From Hufsiella ginkgonis (GTDB lineage Bacteria; Bacteroidota; Bacteroidia; Sphingobacteriales; Sphingobacteriaceae): a DNA stretch of 64,000 bases. Below are positions 1 to 9,200 of the stretch, piece after piece. The notes under the pieces were generated by a model, which saw only the letters and a program-made list of their open reading frames with translations, ran no database searches and was not told the DNA's origin. The position numbers and the translations under genes were made by a program. Every line of letters begins with the position of its first letter. Position 1 is the stretch's first letter. The stretch covers positions 558,001-622,000 of the forward strand of contig NZ_WVHS01000001.1 of NCBI RefSeq assembly GCF_009834915.1, written 5' to 3'.

Positions 1-918
1 ACTATAGGCGCCGACGTTGCCTGCCGATACCTGGTTACCACCGGCATAAAGATCTTTTCTCCAGAGCCCGGCGGCGCCATACAATGCGGCATGTTCGCCG
101 AGCTTAGCCATCTTTACGGGCGTTTTTATCGACCGGTCGCTAAGCACGCCTTCGGCCTGTTTCATAAACAGGCTGCCGGCTTTCGCGATATTGCCGCCGA
201 GCACCACCACTCCCGGCTTTTTCGACTGGATCAGCCCTGCCATAAAATGCCCCAGGTTGCGGCCAAATTCCGCGAATACTTTAACGGCCGTTTCATTCGC
301 CGGCGTCAATTCGGCAAGGTGCTTAACGTCGCGCACCATGCCGCCGCCCAGTTCCCGGAAATATCTGATAAACCAGCGGGTAGACAGGTAATCTTCGGCG
401 ATGCCGTCTTTAAACGGCGAATGCCAGAGATCCGCATCGGTGATCTCCCCGTTCTCGTTCCAGGCGGAACCAAGACCGGTGCCCAGCGTGATCCCTATAG
501 AACGATGGTATCCGAACGCCGCACCCGCGATCATTTCACCGTTAAGGTAACAGGAAGCATCGTTCATCATGCGGATATTTCCTTCAAACATGCCAAGCTC
601 AGCAGCCAGCAGCGACTTGATGCTGAGGCCATACAGCGCTTCGTATTTGTCTTGTCCTTTCATAAAGCTAATACCCTTTTCGTAGTCGAACGGTCCCGGC
701 ATGGCTATCCCTATTTTTACACCGGTTACGCGGGCAGCGGCCATCGACTGGCTAAATACTTCCGTCCATTCGCGGATAATCTCCCCCGCAGGAGCGGCAG
801 CATTTACAGCCCGGCGCACATAGCTTTCGGGAACTATTTTCTTCGTATGAACGTCCACAAGGGCGGCGGTTATGTGCGACCCCCCGATATCTATTCCCAG
901 CACTTTTGATGTACTCAT
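1..918 (-). CDS. ROK-family sugar kinase, 3' end beyond window
   Basis: An intact start lies at 918 and no stop is reached, so about 306 residues are visible and the C-terminus is missing. The N-terminal phosphate-binding loop LGIDIGGSH (residues 7-15), the catalytic-base motif NDA (119-121) and the second phosphate loop TLGTGLGSA (144-152) are the hallmarks of ROK glucokinases, fructokinases and ManNAc kinases. Such enzymes phosphorylate a hexose in the cytoplasm with ATP. The zinc-binding CxCGxxGC motif of classical ROK proteins is not present where expected (after the second loop the chain reads ADLWHSPFKDG), so it belongs to a zinc-less subgroup. The next gene upstream on the same strand is a FucP-type sugar symporter with the same kind of promoter and operator, suggesting one uptake-phosphorylation route. 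The sugar substrate cannot be read from the sequence. Confidence 0.88.
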   Translation of the reverse strand, partial: MSTSKVLGIDIGGSHITAALVDVHTKKIVPESYVRRAVNAAAPAGEIIREWTEVFSQSMAAARVTGVKIGIAMPGPFDYEKGISFMKGQDKYEALYGLSIKSLLAAELGMFEGNIRMMNDASCYLNGEMIAGAAFGYHRSIGITLGTGLGSAWNENGEITDADLWHSPFKDGIAEDYLSTRWFIRYFRELGGGMVRDVKHLAELTPANETAVKVFAEFGRNLGHFMAGLIQSKKPGVVVLGGNIAKAGSLFMKQAEGVLSDRSIKTPVKMAKLGEHAALYGAAGLWRKDLYAGGNQVSAGNVGAYS

Positions 919-960
919 TATTTCTCCTGGTCTCCTGTCAATGCAGCATGAGCTGCGGAA

Positions 961-992
961 CAAATATAATTTAAAACGATTTAGCCCTACAA
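961..992 (-). promoter_or_regulatory. ROK kinase promoter with operator in the spacer
   Basis: Read on the minus strand, TATATTTG (961-968) matches the Bacteroidota -7 element TAnnTTTG, and TTG (990-992) lies 21 bases upstream as the -33 element. Between them is the near-palindrome TAAAACGATTTAGC (972-985, plus-strand reading). Almost the same word sits in the same place in the fucP-like promoter. A repressor bound there would block RNA polymerase. The motifs are seen; the repressor is inferred, and a LacI-type protein fits the central CG. Confidence 0.55.
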
Positions 993-1038
993 GGTTTTTC
1001 GCCGGTGCAGCAACCTGCTGTTACGGGTGACATAGACG

Positions 1039-2262
1039 TTAATGCCGGACCTTATAAAAGCGGTAACCGAACAGGAAGATCACTACATAACAAACAATGG
1101 GGAGGTAATAAGCTGCCGCGATGTCGTGGTTGGCGATCTGCCCCATAATAAACGGGAAAAACGCTCCGCCTACCACTCCCATCGAAATAAATGACGATGC
1201 CTGTTGTGTACGTTGACCCAGGTTTTTGATGCCGAGGCTAAAGATTGTAGGGAACATGATGCTAAAGAAGAAGTTAATCATTAGCAGGGCGACGAAGGAC
1301 GGCCAACCCAGGTCCTGCGCCACGATCAGGCACATCAGAATGTTACCGATGGCGAAAGCGGCCAGCAATTTATTGGGCGCAATTAACCGCATCAGGAAGG
1401 TACCGGCAAAGCGGCCGGCAAGCATCATTCCCATAAACAGGATCATGTAATTAGACGCGGTGGCGTCGCTAAAACCCATTTTTTCGTGCACATAATTGAT
1501 AAAGAAGCCCCAGGTGCCCGCCTGTGCGGCTACGTTGAAGAACTGCGCAGCGACGGCCCAAACAAAATGCCGGTGGTTTGCCAGTTTCTTACCAGGCGCA
1601 ACGTCTACGTTCACCGCCTCCTCATTTACCGCCACATGGGGATCAACGGTCGCCGGGACCTTCACGAACGAGAAAGAGACGGCTACCAAGGCGATTACCG
1701 TGCCGATAGCCACGTACAACAGCTTAACAGAGGTGAGATCGGTGCTCCCTTCTACCTGGTTCCTGAACAAAAACTGCCCGCCGATATAGGGTCCTAGCAT
1801 GGCACCGACGGCGTTAAAAGATTGGGCGAAATTAACGCGCTGGTCACTGGAACGCTGGTCGCCGAGCGACGCCACGAAAGGATGCGCTACGGTTTCGAGC
1901 GTTGAACAGCCGCAACCTACAATAAACAACGCCAATCCGAAAAATGCGAACGACGATGTAAGCGCCGCCGGCACAAACAGGAACGCACCTCCCGAGAAAA
2001 GCGCCAGGCCCAGCAAAACGCCGTTCTTGTAACCAAAACGCTTCATAAATAACCCGGCCGGGATCCCCATCACCGCGTAAGCGCCAAATACCGCGAACTG
2101 CACGAAGGTGGATTGAGATTTAGAAAGACCTAATACCAGCTGGAAATGCTTGTTGAGCACGTCGGCCATGGTAATAGCGATCCCCCAGAACATGAACAAA
2201 GAGGTGGCAAACGCCATTACCACGACAAAGCGCGGCTCGGTAAATTTGGGTTTTAGGTGCAT
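1039..2262 (-). CDS. FucP/GluP-type sugar:H+ symporter (MFS, FHS family)
   Basis: A 407-residue, very hydrophobic protein with the twelve-helix pattern of the major facilitator superfamily. The first helix, MFWGIAITMADVLNKHFQ, carries the signature of the fucose/glucose/galactose:H+ symporter (FHS) family, as do IVGCGCSTLETVAHPFVASLG and the internal QSFNAVGAMLGPYIGG. The usual family length is 400-440 residues, so it is complete. It should import a monosaccharide across the inner membrane by proton symport. It is followed downstream by a ROK kinase on the same strand with its own similar promoter. Fucose, glucose, galactose and N-acetylglucosamine transporters all belong to this family, so the substrate is open. 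Confidence 0.9.
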   Translation of the reverse strand: MHLKPKFTEPRFVVVMAFATSLFMFWGIAITMADVLNKHFQLVLGLSKSQSTFVQFAVFGAYAVMGIPAGLFMKRFGYKNGVLLGLALFSGGAFLFVPAALTSSFAFFGLALFIVGCGCSTLETVAHPFVASLGDQRSSDQRVNFAQSFNAVGAMLGPYIGGQFLFRNQVEGSTDLTSVKLLYVAIGTVIALVAVSFSFVKVPATVDPHVAVNEEAVNVDVAPGKKLANHRHFVWAVAAQFFNVAAQAGTWGFFINYVHEKMGFSDATASNYMILFMGMMLAGRFAGTFLMRLIAPNKLLAAFAIGNILMCLIVAQDLGWPSFVALLMINFFFSIMFPTIFSLGIKNLGQRTQQASSFISMGVVGGAFFPFIMGQIANHDIAAAYYLPIVCYVVIFLFGYRFYKVRH

Positions 2263-2297
2263 TAGGAAGGGTTATTTCGTGAATTGGGTTGTGGGAA

Positions 2298-2328
2298 CTA
2301 AAATAAAATAATAAATCGTTTTAGCAAA
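2298..2328 (-). promoter_or_regulatory. fucP-like gene promoter with operator in the spacer
   Basis: On the minus strand TTTG (2325-2328) and TATTTTAG (2298-2305; one mismatch to TAnnTTTG) are separated by exactly 19 bases. TAAATCGTTTTAGC (2312-2325) fills most of the spacer. It differs from the word in the ROK-kinase promoter only by swapping A and T on either side of the central CG. Shared regulation of the two genes is inferred. Confidence 0.55.
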
Positions 2329-2668
2329 ACAGGGTGAACGAACGTGCTGTAGTGCGAAACACATCATGCCAAGAAACACGATCACATTGCACAAATATCG
2401 CTTAACGTTACATGGAACATGTTCAAAGCTGTCACACTGCCGGAAAAAAGGGACTTTTTCAAGGTAAACATACCGTTATCACCGGGTCGATCCAGGCGAA
2501 ATGATTTCGATACTTTATACCATTATTAATCCCAAAATTGACATCGTAAACGAATTTCTTCACAAATATGGAAATAGCACCGCTAACGGAAAAAACACTT
2601 CCCTAAAGTAACTATAGTTCTTCCTGTCCGACTGACAGTCAATCCATTTCAAAATAAGAAGTTTGATT
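2329..2668. other. Intergenic region, no gene seen
   Basis: AT-rich spacer between the divergent symporter and the small HTH gene. The only structure noticed is a perfect 10-base palindrome, GAACATGTTC, at 2415-2424. It could be a transcription-factor site but has no second copy in the window. No clear -33/-7 pair was found for the HTH gene. Confidence 0.4.
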
Positions 2669-3052
2669 ATGGAAGAGATCCACGTTGGAGAGCTTATTAA
2701 AGCAGTAGCAAAAAGGAAACGCCTGAGCAACGTTGAGTTGGGCAAACTACTGGGAACCAGCCCCAGGAACATCGGTTATACGTTCGAGCAAAAGGACATG
2801 TCTGTCAGGAAGCTTCGTTTCATAGGTGACAAACTGAACCATAATTTCTTTGCAGACCTGTATCCCAACACGGTAGAAGACGAAGGCTCCCGGCCCTGGG
2901 AAGAACTGAAGGAGCTATATAAAACGGAGAGTACGCTTCACATCCTGCTCGATATAGAATTCCCGGTTAGTTTAAGCGATCGCCTGGCGGCTTTTATAAA
3001 GCACACAAACGCAATAGGTTATAAATTCGGCTATAAAGTTTCATCGCGATAA
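2669..3052 (+). CDS. Small helix-turn-helix protein
   Basis: 127 residues from the ATG at 2669; a TTG six bases upstream is a less likely start. The N-terminal part (about residues 3-60) reads like an XRE/Cro-type helix-turn-helix: IHVGELIKAVAKRKRLSNVE, then LGKLLGTSPRNIGYTFE, then a DMSVRKLRFIGDKLNHNFF segment typical of the closing helices. The rest is acidic and then ends in a basic tail, with no recognisable effector domain. Proteins of this shape are common in Bacteroidota as standalone DNA-binding proteins. It has its own transcription unit, divergent from the symporter. What it regulates is not visible. Confidence 0.7.
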   Translation: MEEIHVGELIKAVAKRKRLSNVELGKLLGTSPRNIGYTFEQKDMSVRKLRFIGDKLNHNFFADLYPNTVEDEGSRPWEELKELYKTESTLHILLDIEFPVSLSDRLAAFIKHTNAIGYKFGYKVSSR

Positions 3053-3327
3053 ACCGCCTGCCCCTCCGGGCTGGTTAGCGCTCCCGGTCTCTTCCCGGGT
3101 TACCCGGCGATAGGATATGTCTCCCTGTCCTCCCTAAGCACTATTTACCAGGATCTTTACTTTCGTTTAACGTCCGTGCTCCCGGGGCCCGGTTATTCGT
3201 CAGGATCTGCGCCGCTGCCGCGCTGCTCAAAATTTGTGCGTTCATCACATATTTCGCAGTGCCTATCACATTTTTTACATCACCAGCTCCTTCCCGGGTA
3301 AGTTTGCAGCATCATATTTAAACAAAG

Positions 3328-3822
3328 ATGAAAAACTTACTTTCCCTGCGCAGAGAAAACCGCATCACGGTAGTATACCTGCTGGCACTTATGGTGGTAT
3401 TTATCCTGCAGAGCTATAAACCTTTTCCGCCGGCTCCGGCTGACGCGGAAGTCGTGTACCTGGTGATAAAACCTTCCCTGTCAAAACAACTGCTTACTGA
3501 GATCGCGGGAAGGCTGAAAGAACAACATATCTATGTAGACTACGGCACATTACGGTACCGAAACGGGCAATTGGTTATGATCGATATCTCGATACGCGCG
3601 CGGGTAGCCGGGAAACCGGATGCTCTTTACCGGGTCAGCGAGCACGACTTTAAAACGATCGTTTTTTATTCTGAGGCAGGGGGTGAACAAACCGGGTTTG
3701 GCAAGGGATTACCGGCGGGACTCTCAAAGACGGGAAAAAAGATCGTTACAGAAAACCTGGTTGGCCTGATGATACAAGGTGGCGGCAGCAGGATGGTGTT
3801 AGGCTCCTGGAGATCGGAATGA
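3328..3822 (+). CDS. Hypothetical single-pass membrane protein
   Basis: 164 residues. Residues about 12-30 (ITVVYLLALMVVFILQSY) form one strong membrane helix after a short basic N-terminus, leaving the remaining ~130 residues outside the membrane, probably periplasmic. The soluble part has an alternating strand-helix pattern (VVYLVIKPSLSKQLLTEIAG, HIYVDYGTLRYRNGQLVMID) and a glycine-rich end. I do not recognise the family. It stands alone, convergent with the korB end of the next operon, 44 bases away. Confidence 0.55.
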   Translation: MKNLLSLRRENRITVVYLLALMVVFILQSYKPFPPAPADAEVVYLVIKPSLSKQLLTEIAGRLKEQHIYVDYGTLRYRNGQLVMIDISIRARVAGKPDALYRVSEHDFKTIVFYSEAGGEQTGFGKGLPAGLSKTGKKIVTENLVGLMIQGGGSRMVLGSWRSE

Positions 3823-3866
3823 GCATATCCCGGTCTCTGCCGTTACCTTTTATGGCGTAACCGCTG

Positions 3867-4919
3867 CTACCGAAGGCTGGCGTTTATATTTTCCAGTTCC
3901 TGTTTCCCGGGGCAGAGATCAGTTTCTGTCATCTTATTCAATGCCACTTCGCTGGTATCCAGCGTCTCATGCAGGTCGGTCGGGTCCGGCTCAAGGAAAA
4001 CCAGGCCGGTAAGGATCGCGTTCTTCATCCTGGCCACCTGGAGCGCAGTAATTGCGGTAAGCCGGTTATAAGGGTTGCTGTGCGCGGCCAGTTTCTCCAG
4101 GCGGATAAATGTTCCGTCGTGCATTTCCACGTCCGTTCCCGTGCCTTCCGCGTATGCTGCGGTGATTTCGGTCTTTAAAGGTACGTAATCTACGGTAGCA
4201 GTGGCTTCGATATGCTCGCGCACGTAATCGTAGGACTTAGTAGAGCCAGGATTATTGTTAAAGGTTACACAAGGTGAAATCACGTTGATCAGTGCAAAAC
4301 CCGGGTATTTTACCGCCTCCTTAATCAGTTCGATCAGCTGCGGCTTGTCGCCGGAAAAACTCTGTGCCACGAAACCCGCTCCCAGCTCGAGCGCCAGTCC
4401 CGCCAGGTCGATCGGCTGGAACGGGTTAACCGAACCCGCCTTGCTTTTCGACCCCGCATCCGCCGTCGCCGAATCCTGGCCTTTGGTGAGCCCGTAGCAA
4501 CCGTTGTTCATTACGATATACACGATATTGAGGTTCCGGCGAACGATATGCACGAACTGTCCCATGCCGATAGACGCCGTGTCGCCGTCGCCGGAAACAC
4601 CCAGGTACATCAGGTCGCGGTTGGCCATGTTCGCGCCGGTCGCAACAGATGGCATACGTCCGTGTACGGAATTAAACCCGTGCGACTTCCCAAGAAAATA
4701 CGTCGGTGTTTTTGAAGAACAGCCGATACCCGACAACTTAGCAATGCGATGCGGAGGTACCGATAACTCGAAATAAGCCTGTATAATGGCCCCGCTGATA
4801 GAATCGTGCCCGCAACCAGCGCACAAGGTGCTTAGTGCGCCCTCGTACTCCCGTTTGGTATAACCGAGATCATTGGTGGGTGCGGATGGGTGACGAAATT
4901 TGGGACGTATGTAAGTCAT
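3867..4919 (-). CDS. korB: 2-oxoacid:ferredoxin oxidoreductase, beta subunit
   Basis: A 350-residue thiamine-diphosphate-binding beta subunit. The CAGCGHDS motif near residue 33 matches the beta-subunit cofactor/cluster region. GDGDTASIGMGQF followed about 30 residues later by NNGCYGLTKGQDSATA is the GDG...NN thiamine-diphosphate/Mg signature. It oxidatively decarboxylates a 2-oxoacid, most likely 2-oxoglutarate, to the acyl-CoA while reducing ferredoxin. It follows korA by 29 bases as the last gene of a three-gene operon. Substrate assignment to 2-oxoglutarate is by family habit in aerobic Bacteroidota; pyruvate or branched-chain oxoacids are alternatives. Confidence 0.88.
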   Translation of the reverse strand: MTYIRPKFRHPSAPTNDLGYTKREYEGALSTLCAGCGHDSISGAIIQAYFELSVPPHRIAKLSGIGCSSKTPTYFLGKSHGFNSVHGRMPSVATGANMANRDLMYLGVSGDGDTASIGMGQFVHIVRRNLNIVYIVMNNGCYGLTKGQDSATADAGSKSKAGSVNPFQPIDLAGLALELGAGFVAQSFSGDKPQLIELIKEAVKYPGFALINVISPCVTFNNNPGSTKSYDYVREHIEATATVDYVPLKTEITAAYAEGTGTDVEMHDGTFIRLEKLAAHSNPYNRLTAITALQVARMKNAILTGLVFLEPDPTDLHETLDTSEVALNKMTETDLCPGKQELENINASLR

Positions 4920-4948
4920 TGCAATGATTATTGAGATTGGGAAACCAA

Positions 4949-6739
4949 TTATAAATAATTAAAAATGCCCTGTATCACGAAATTGGCGGTGATCGGCATG
5001 CCATCGTAGTTAAGTACCGGGACCAGCTTTGACGGACTGGCATTCAACTCATTGATCAGCAGGGTACGCATCTGTCCGTCGCGGTTCTGTTCTACCACGA
5101 AGACCTTATCGTGCGCATCCAGGAAGGTCTCCACCGAAGGGTTGAAAGGAAACGCCCTGATCCGTACGGCATCTATCAATGTGCCCTGCTCCCGGAGAAG
5201 ATCCATGGCTTCTTCCACCGAATAGGTAGACGTTCCATAAAAAAGGACCGCATTACGGCTCCGGTTCTCCTGCTGGTAAAACACAGGCGCCGGAACCAGG
5301 TAACGGGCAGTATTCCATTTTTTCAGCAGGCGGTCCATGTTGCGAACGTATACGGTGCCGTCTTCCGTGTAAGCGGCATATTCATCGCGGGAAGTTCCCC
5401 GGGTAAAGAACGAGCCCTGAGTGGCGTGCGTACCCGGGATGGTGCGGTATGTAACCCCGTCGTTATCAACATCGAGGTAGCGCCCGAACCGCTCCATGGT
5501 ATCTAACTGGATGGCCGACAACACTTTGCCGCGATCATATTTGCGGCTATCGTCCCACTCGAAGGGTTCAGAAACATGGTCGTTCATGCCCAGGTCGAGG
5601 TCAGAAAGCATGATCACCGGGGTCTGCAGCCTTTCCGCCAGGTCGAACGAATCGGCCGTCATATCGAAGCACTCTTTCGGTGTATTGGGGAACAACAGTA
5701 CGTGTTTGGTATCGCCGTGCGAGGCATATGCTGCCAGCAGCACATCCGATTGTTGCGTGCGTGTCGGCATCCCGGTGGACGGTCCGGCACGCTGCACATC
5801 GATCAGTACGGCGGGCACCTCGGCGAAATACGCGAGGCCGAGAAATTCATTCATTAACGAAACGCCTGGTCCGCTGGTGGCCGTAAAAGACCGCGCACCA
5901 TTCCAGTTCGCGCCGATCACCATCCCCATCGCGGCAAGCTCATCCTCGGCCTGTACGATGGCGAACTTCTTCTTCCCGGTAGTTTTATCGATCCGCAGGT
6001 CTTTAGCATACGATTCAAACGCTTCAACCACCGACGTGGATGGCGTGATCGGGTACCAGGCAGCTACGGTAGCTCCTCCGTATACGGCGCCGAGGCCGCA
6101 GGCAGAATTTCCATCGATCAGTATCTTGTTCCCTACCAGGTCACGGCGTTCTAAACGCAGGTCCAGCGGGTAGCTGAAATGGTCGTGAACGTATTGGATA
6201 CCCAGCTTAAGCGACTTGATATTAGGCGCGATCAGTTTCTCCTTGCCCTGGAACTGCCCGGTAAGCAACTGCTCAAGCACGCCAAACTCGATGTTCAGCA
6301 ATGCCGAAAGGGCGCCCACATAAATAATGTTCTTAAACAACTGGCGCTGCCGCGGATCGGTGAACTCGCGCAGGCAGATCTCCATCAACGGAATGCCTAT
6401 ATAGTTAACGTCGCTGCGGATAAGTTCCGGGTGAAGCTGTTTGGTGCTGTCGTAAAGAAAGTAACCGCCGCTTTCCACATTCATTACGTCATTAGGCATG
6501 CTTTGCGGATTCATGCAGACCATGATATCGATGCCCTGGCGACGCCCATAATAGCCCTTTTCGCTTACGCGGACCTCGTACCAGGTTGGCAGTCCCTGGA
6601 TGTTTGAGGGAAATATATTTTTGGGAGTAACCGGAATTCCCATCCGGAAGATCGCCTTTGCGAACAGGTAATTGGCACTTGCCGACCCGGTGCCGTTCAC
6701 GTTGGCGAACCGGACCACAAAATCATTTATTTTGAGCAT
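4949..6739 (-). CDS. korA: 2-oxoacid:ferredoxin oxidoreductase, gamma-alpha fusion
   Basis: 596 residues, longer than a bare alpha subunit because a gamma domain (about residues 1-190, from NDFVVRFANVNGTGSASANY) is fused in front of the alpha domain (from GNSACGLGAVYGGATVAAWY near residue 210). YPITPSTSVVEAFE and ATSGPGVSLMNEFLGLA are typical of the pyrimidine-binding alpha domain. The C-terminal domain has the FVVEQNRDGQMRTLL segment of KorA proteins. Its start overlaps the end of the upstream flavoprotein gene by 13 bases, so translation is probably coupled. It pairs with KorB to make the catalytic enzyme in the cytoplasm. Confidence 0.9.
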   Translation of the reverse strand: MLKINDFVVRFANVNGTGSASANYLFAKAIFRMGIPVTPKNIFPSNIQGLPTWYEVRVSEKGYYGRRQGIDIMVCMNPQSMPNDVMNVESGGYFLYDSTKQLHPELIRSDVNYIGIPLMEICLREFTDPRQRQLFKNIIYVGALSALLNIEFGVLEQLLTGQFQGKEKLIAPNIKSLKLGIQYVHDHFSYPLDLRLERRDLVGNKILIDGNSACGLGAVYGGATVAAWYPITPSTSVVEAFESYAKDLRIDKTTGKKKFAIVQAEDELAAMGMVIGANWNGARSFTATSGPGVSLMNEFLGLAYFAEVPAVLIDVQRAGPSTGMPTRTQQSDVLLAAYASHGDTKHVLLFPNTPKECFDMTADSFDLAERLQTPVIMLSDLDLGMNDHVSEPFEWDDSRKYDRGKVLSAIQLDTMERFGRYLDVDNDGVTYRTIPGTHATQGSFFTRGTSRDEYAAYTEDGTVYVRNMDRLLKKWNTARYLVPAPVFYQQENRSRNAVLFYGTSTYSVEEAMDLLREQGTLIDAVRIRAFPFNPSVETFLDAHDKVFVVEQNRDGQMRTLLINELNASPSKLVPVLNYDGMPITANFVIQGIFNYL

Positions 6740-8511
6740 GAATGACCAGCTTTGGTAACCTTATATAAATAATGCTGCATGTCCCAGGCCGAGGTCGGGC
6801 AGCGTTCTGCGCAGAGACCGCAGTGCAGGCACACGTCTTCATCTTTCACCATTACACGCCCGGTAGTGAGGGCACCCGACACGTACAGGCTTTGTGCAAC
6901 GTTCACCGCCGGCGCATTGAGCCGGTGCCGCAGGTCTTCTTCCTCGCCGTTTGGTGTAAAAGTGATGCAGGAAGTGGGGCAGATATCTACGCAGGCATCA
7001 CACTCGATACACTTGCTGTCCGAAAACACGGTTTGTACATCACAGTTGAGACAGCGCTGCGCCTCTTTAAAAGCCGTCTTAAGGTCGAAACCAAGTTCTA
7101 CCTCCAGCTTACGGTCGGCTAACGTGAGCTCTTTATCAGCCTGTGGTACCACGTAACGATAATCAGGCTCCACGGCATTATCATAGCTCCATTCGTGGAT
7201 CCCCATTTTCTGGCTTACCAGGTTGGTAAACGGAGAAGGACGGTCCTTCAGGTCCTGCCCGCGCAGGAAAAGGTCGATAGAAACGGCAGCCTGGTGACCA
7301 TGCGCTACCGCCGTAATTACGTTCTTAGGGCCCCATGCGGCGTCACCACCGAAGAAAACTTTCGGGTGAGACGACTGGTGGGTGAGCTTATCCACTACCG
7401 GCATGTTCCATTGGTCGAAGTCGAGGCCGAGATCCCGCTCTATCCACGTGAACGTGTTCTGCTGCCCGATGGCCACCAATACATCATCGGCTTCTACGAA
7501 CACGTCCGGGTCACCGATCGGTAGCAGCGAGCGCTTGCCATTTTCGTCGTACACGGCATGTACTTTTTCAAAGGTCATTCCCACCAGTTTGCCATTTTCG
7601 GCGACATAGGTTTTTGGCACATGATTTTCGAGGATGGGAATATCTTCGTGCATGGCATCTTCTTTCTCCCAGGGAGAGGCCTTCATCTCGCTGAAAGGGC
7701 TCCGCACCAATACTTTTACCTGTTCGCCGCCAATACGGCGCGAAGTGCGGCAGCAATCCATCGCGGTATTTCCGCCACCCAGCACGATCACTTTTTTACC
7801 GATCGACCTGGTATGCTCGAATGCTACGCTTGCCAGCCATTCTATACCTACGTGTACGTTGGCGGCTGCTTCGACAAGGCCCGGAAGCTCGAGGCCGCGT
7901 CCGCGGGGAGCGCCGGTGCCCACATATACGGCATCGTAACCCTGGTCGAGGATTTCCTTCAAGCTCGACACATATCTTTTAAAATGAACATGGATACCCA
8001 TATCCAGGATATAGTTCACTTCTTCGTTGAGCACCGAAACCGGCAAGCGGAACGAAGGGATCTGGCTGCGCATCATGCCGCCGCCAGCTTCCTGGTCATC
8101 ATATAAATGGATCTCGTAGCCCAGGGGCGCAAGATCGCGCGCCACGGTCAGCGACGACGGGCCGCCGCCGATAAGCGCAATTCTCTTACCGTTCTTCACC
8201 GCGGGGATCTGCGGCATCCGCGATCTTACATCGTCCTTATTGTCCGCAGCCACGCGCTTCAGGCGGCAAATAGCCACTGGCTCTTCTTCTACCCGGCCAC
8301 GGCGGCATGCCGGTTCGCAGGGCCTGTCGCACGTACGCCCCAGGATCCCTGGAAACACGTTGGATTCCCAGTTTACCATGTAAGCTTCGGAATACTTCCC
8401 GGCGGTAATAAGCCGGATGTACTCGGGTACCGGGGTATGCGCAGGACAAGCGTACTGGCAGTCTACCACTTTGTGGAAGTACTCCGGATCGTTGATGTTA
8501 GTCGGTTTCAA
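6727..8511 (-). CDS. GltD-like FAD/NAD(P) oxidoreductase with extra 4Fe-4S domains
   Basis: 594 residues in three parts. The N-terminal cluster-binding domain has Cys 18, 22, 61, 65 and 69 in the pattern of glutamate-synthase small subunits. The FAD site is IALIGGGPSSLTVARDLAP (from residue 111) and the NAD(P) site VIVLGGGNTAMDCCRTSRR (near 245). The C-terminal part has two ferredoxin-like clusters, CIECDACVDICPTSC and CLHCGLCAERCP. It is first in the operon and overlaps korA. The likely job is to pass electrons between the KorAB ferredoxin pool and NAD(P); since KorAB lacks a separate ferredoxin-like delta subunit, this protein may supply it. The coupling is inferred from gene order and overlap. 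Confidence 0.85.
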   Translation of the reverse strand: MKPTNINDPEYFHKVVDCQYACPAHTPVPEYIRLITAGKYSEAYMVNWESNVFPGILGRTCDRPCEPACRRGRVEEEPVAICRLKRVAADNKDDVRSRMPQIPAVKNGKRIALIGGGPSSLTVARDLAPLGYEIHLYDDQEAGGGMMRSQIPSFRLPVSVLNEEVNYILDMGIHVHFKRYVSSLKEILDQGYDAVYVGTGAPRGRGLELPGLVEAAANVHVGIEWLASVAFEHTRSIGKKVIVLGGGNTAMDCCRTSRRIGGEQVKVLVRSPFSEMKASPWEKEDAMHEDIPILENHVPKTYVAENGKLVGMTFEKVHAVYDENGKRSLLPIGDPDVFVEADDVLVAIGQQNTFTWIERDLGLDFDQWNMPVVDKLTHQSSHPKVFFGGDAAWGPKNVITAVAHGHQAAVSIDLFLRGQDLKDRPSPFTNLVSQKMGIHEWSYDNAVEPDYRYVVPQADKELTLADRKLEVELGFDLKTAFKEAQRCLNCDVQTVFSDSKCIECDACVDICPTSCITFTPNGEEEDLRHRLNAPAVNVAQSLYVSGALTTGRVMVKDEDVCLHCGLCAERCPTSAWDMQHYLYKVTKAGHSCSK

Positions 8512-8683
8512 GTAACAGTTTTCTTATTTTTGATAAGTAAAAATATATTAAATCACTAAATCCATGCGATTATCTTTAGTATATTTTTATTCTAAATAGA
8601 AAATTACCTGCAAGTTATCCCGGGAAATATCAGGGTGCCGGCATGGAAAAACGGCGCAGCGTTTGCCAAAACCATTTAGCTGA

Positions 8684-9076
8684 TCACTTGCTGCTGCCCG
8701 CTTCGCCGTAGATCTTGTGGAATTTTATGTACGAGATGACAAGTACCGCGAACCAGATCACCGCGAACCACCACATACCGGCAATTCCGTAAACCGCGTA
8801 GTTGGCGATAGCCGCCGAAATGAAGTCGATGCCGAGGCCTGCATATGCCCATTCTTTGATCCGTTTGGGAAAGAAAGGAACGATAAGCACCACTGCGCCC
8901 AGGAATTTAGCGATACCCAACTCCCAGTGGAACCACATCGGCAACCCGAGGTTACGGGTACCGCTGAGCGCCATTTCGCTATTCAGGAAGAATATGCCTG
9001 GAATAATAAAAAGAGCTATTAAGCCCGTAGTTACCCAATAAATGATTTTGTCCGCTTTGTTTGCTGTAGTTGTCAT
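8684..9076 (-). CDS. DoxX-like membrane protein
   Basis: 130 residues with four predicted membrane helices (about 13-31, 50-68, 74-95 and 100-118) and the order of motifs seen in DoxX-like proteins: a short cytoplasmic N-terminus, an ELGIAKFLGAVVLIVPFFP segment and an EWAYAGLGIDFISAAIANY segment. Family members sit in the inner membrane and some are linked to thiosulfate or thiol oxidation, but the small DoxX-like forms of Bacteroidota have no proven role. It is a single gene between the kor operon and the divergent uxuA. Confidence 0.8.
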   Translation of the reverse strand: MTTTANKADKIIYWVTTGLIALFIIPGIFFLNSEMALSGTRNLGLPMWFHWELGIAKFLGAVVLIVPFFPKRIKEWAYAGLGIDFISAAIANYAVYGIAGMWWFAVIWFAVLVISYIKFHKIYGEAGSSK

Positions 9077-9200
9077 GATAATAGTTTGTAGATTATTAGA
9101 ATACCTGTTATGTGATTTAATACAAAGCTAATGCGTATACCGGCACGCCAGGAGGGGCGAAAGCGACAAAAAAGAGGCAAAAAAAGGATGTACGGCTCCC

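Noticed and set aside
2415-2424. GAACATGTTC as a LexA-type SOS box
   Set aside because: A single palindrome, not at a promoter of a repair gene; no second copy.
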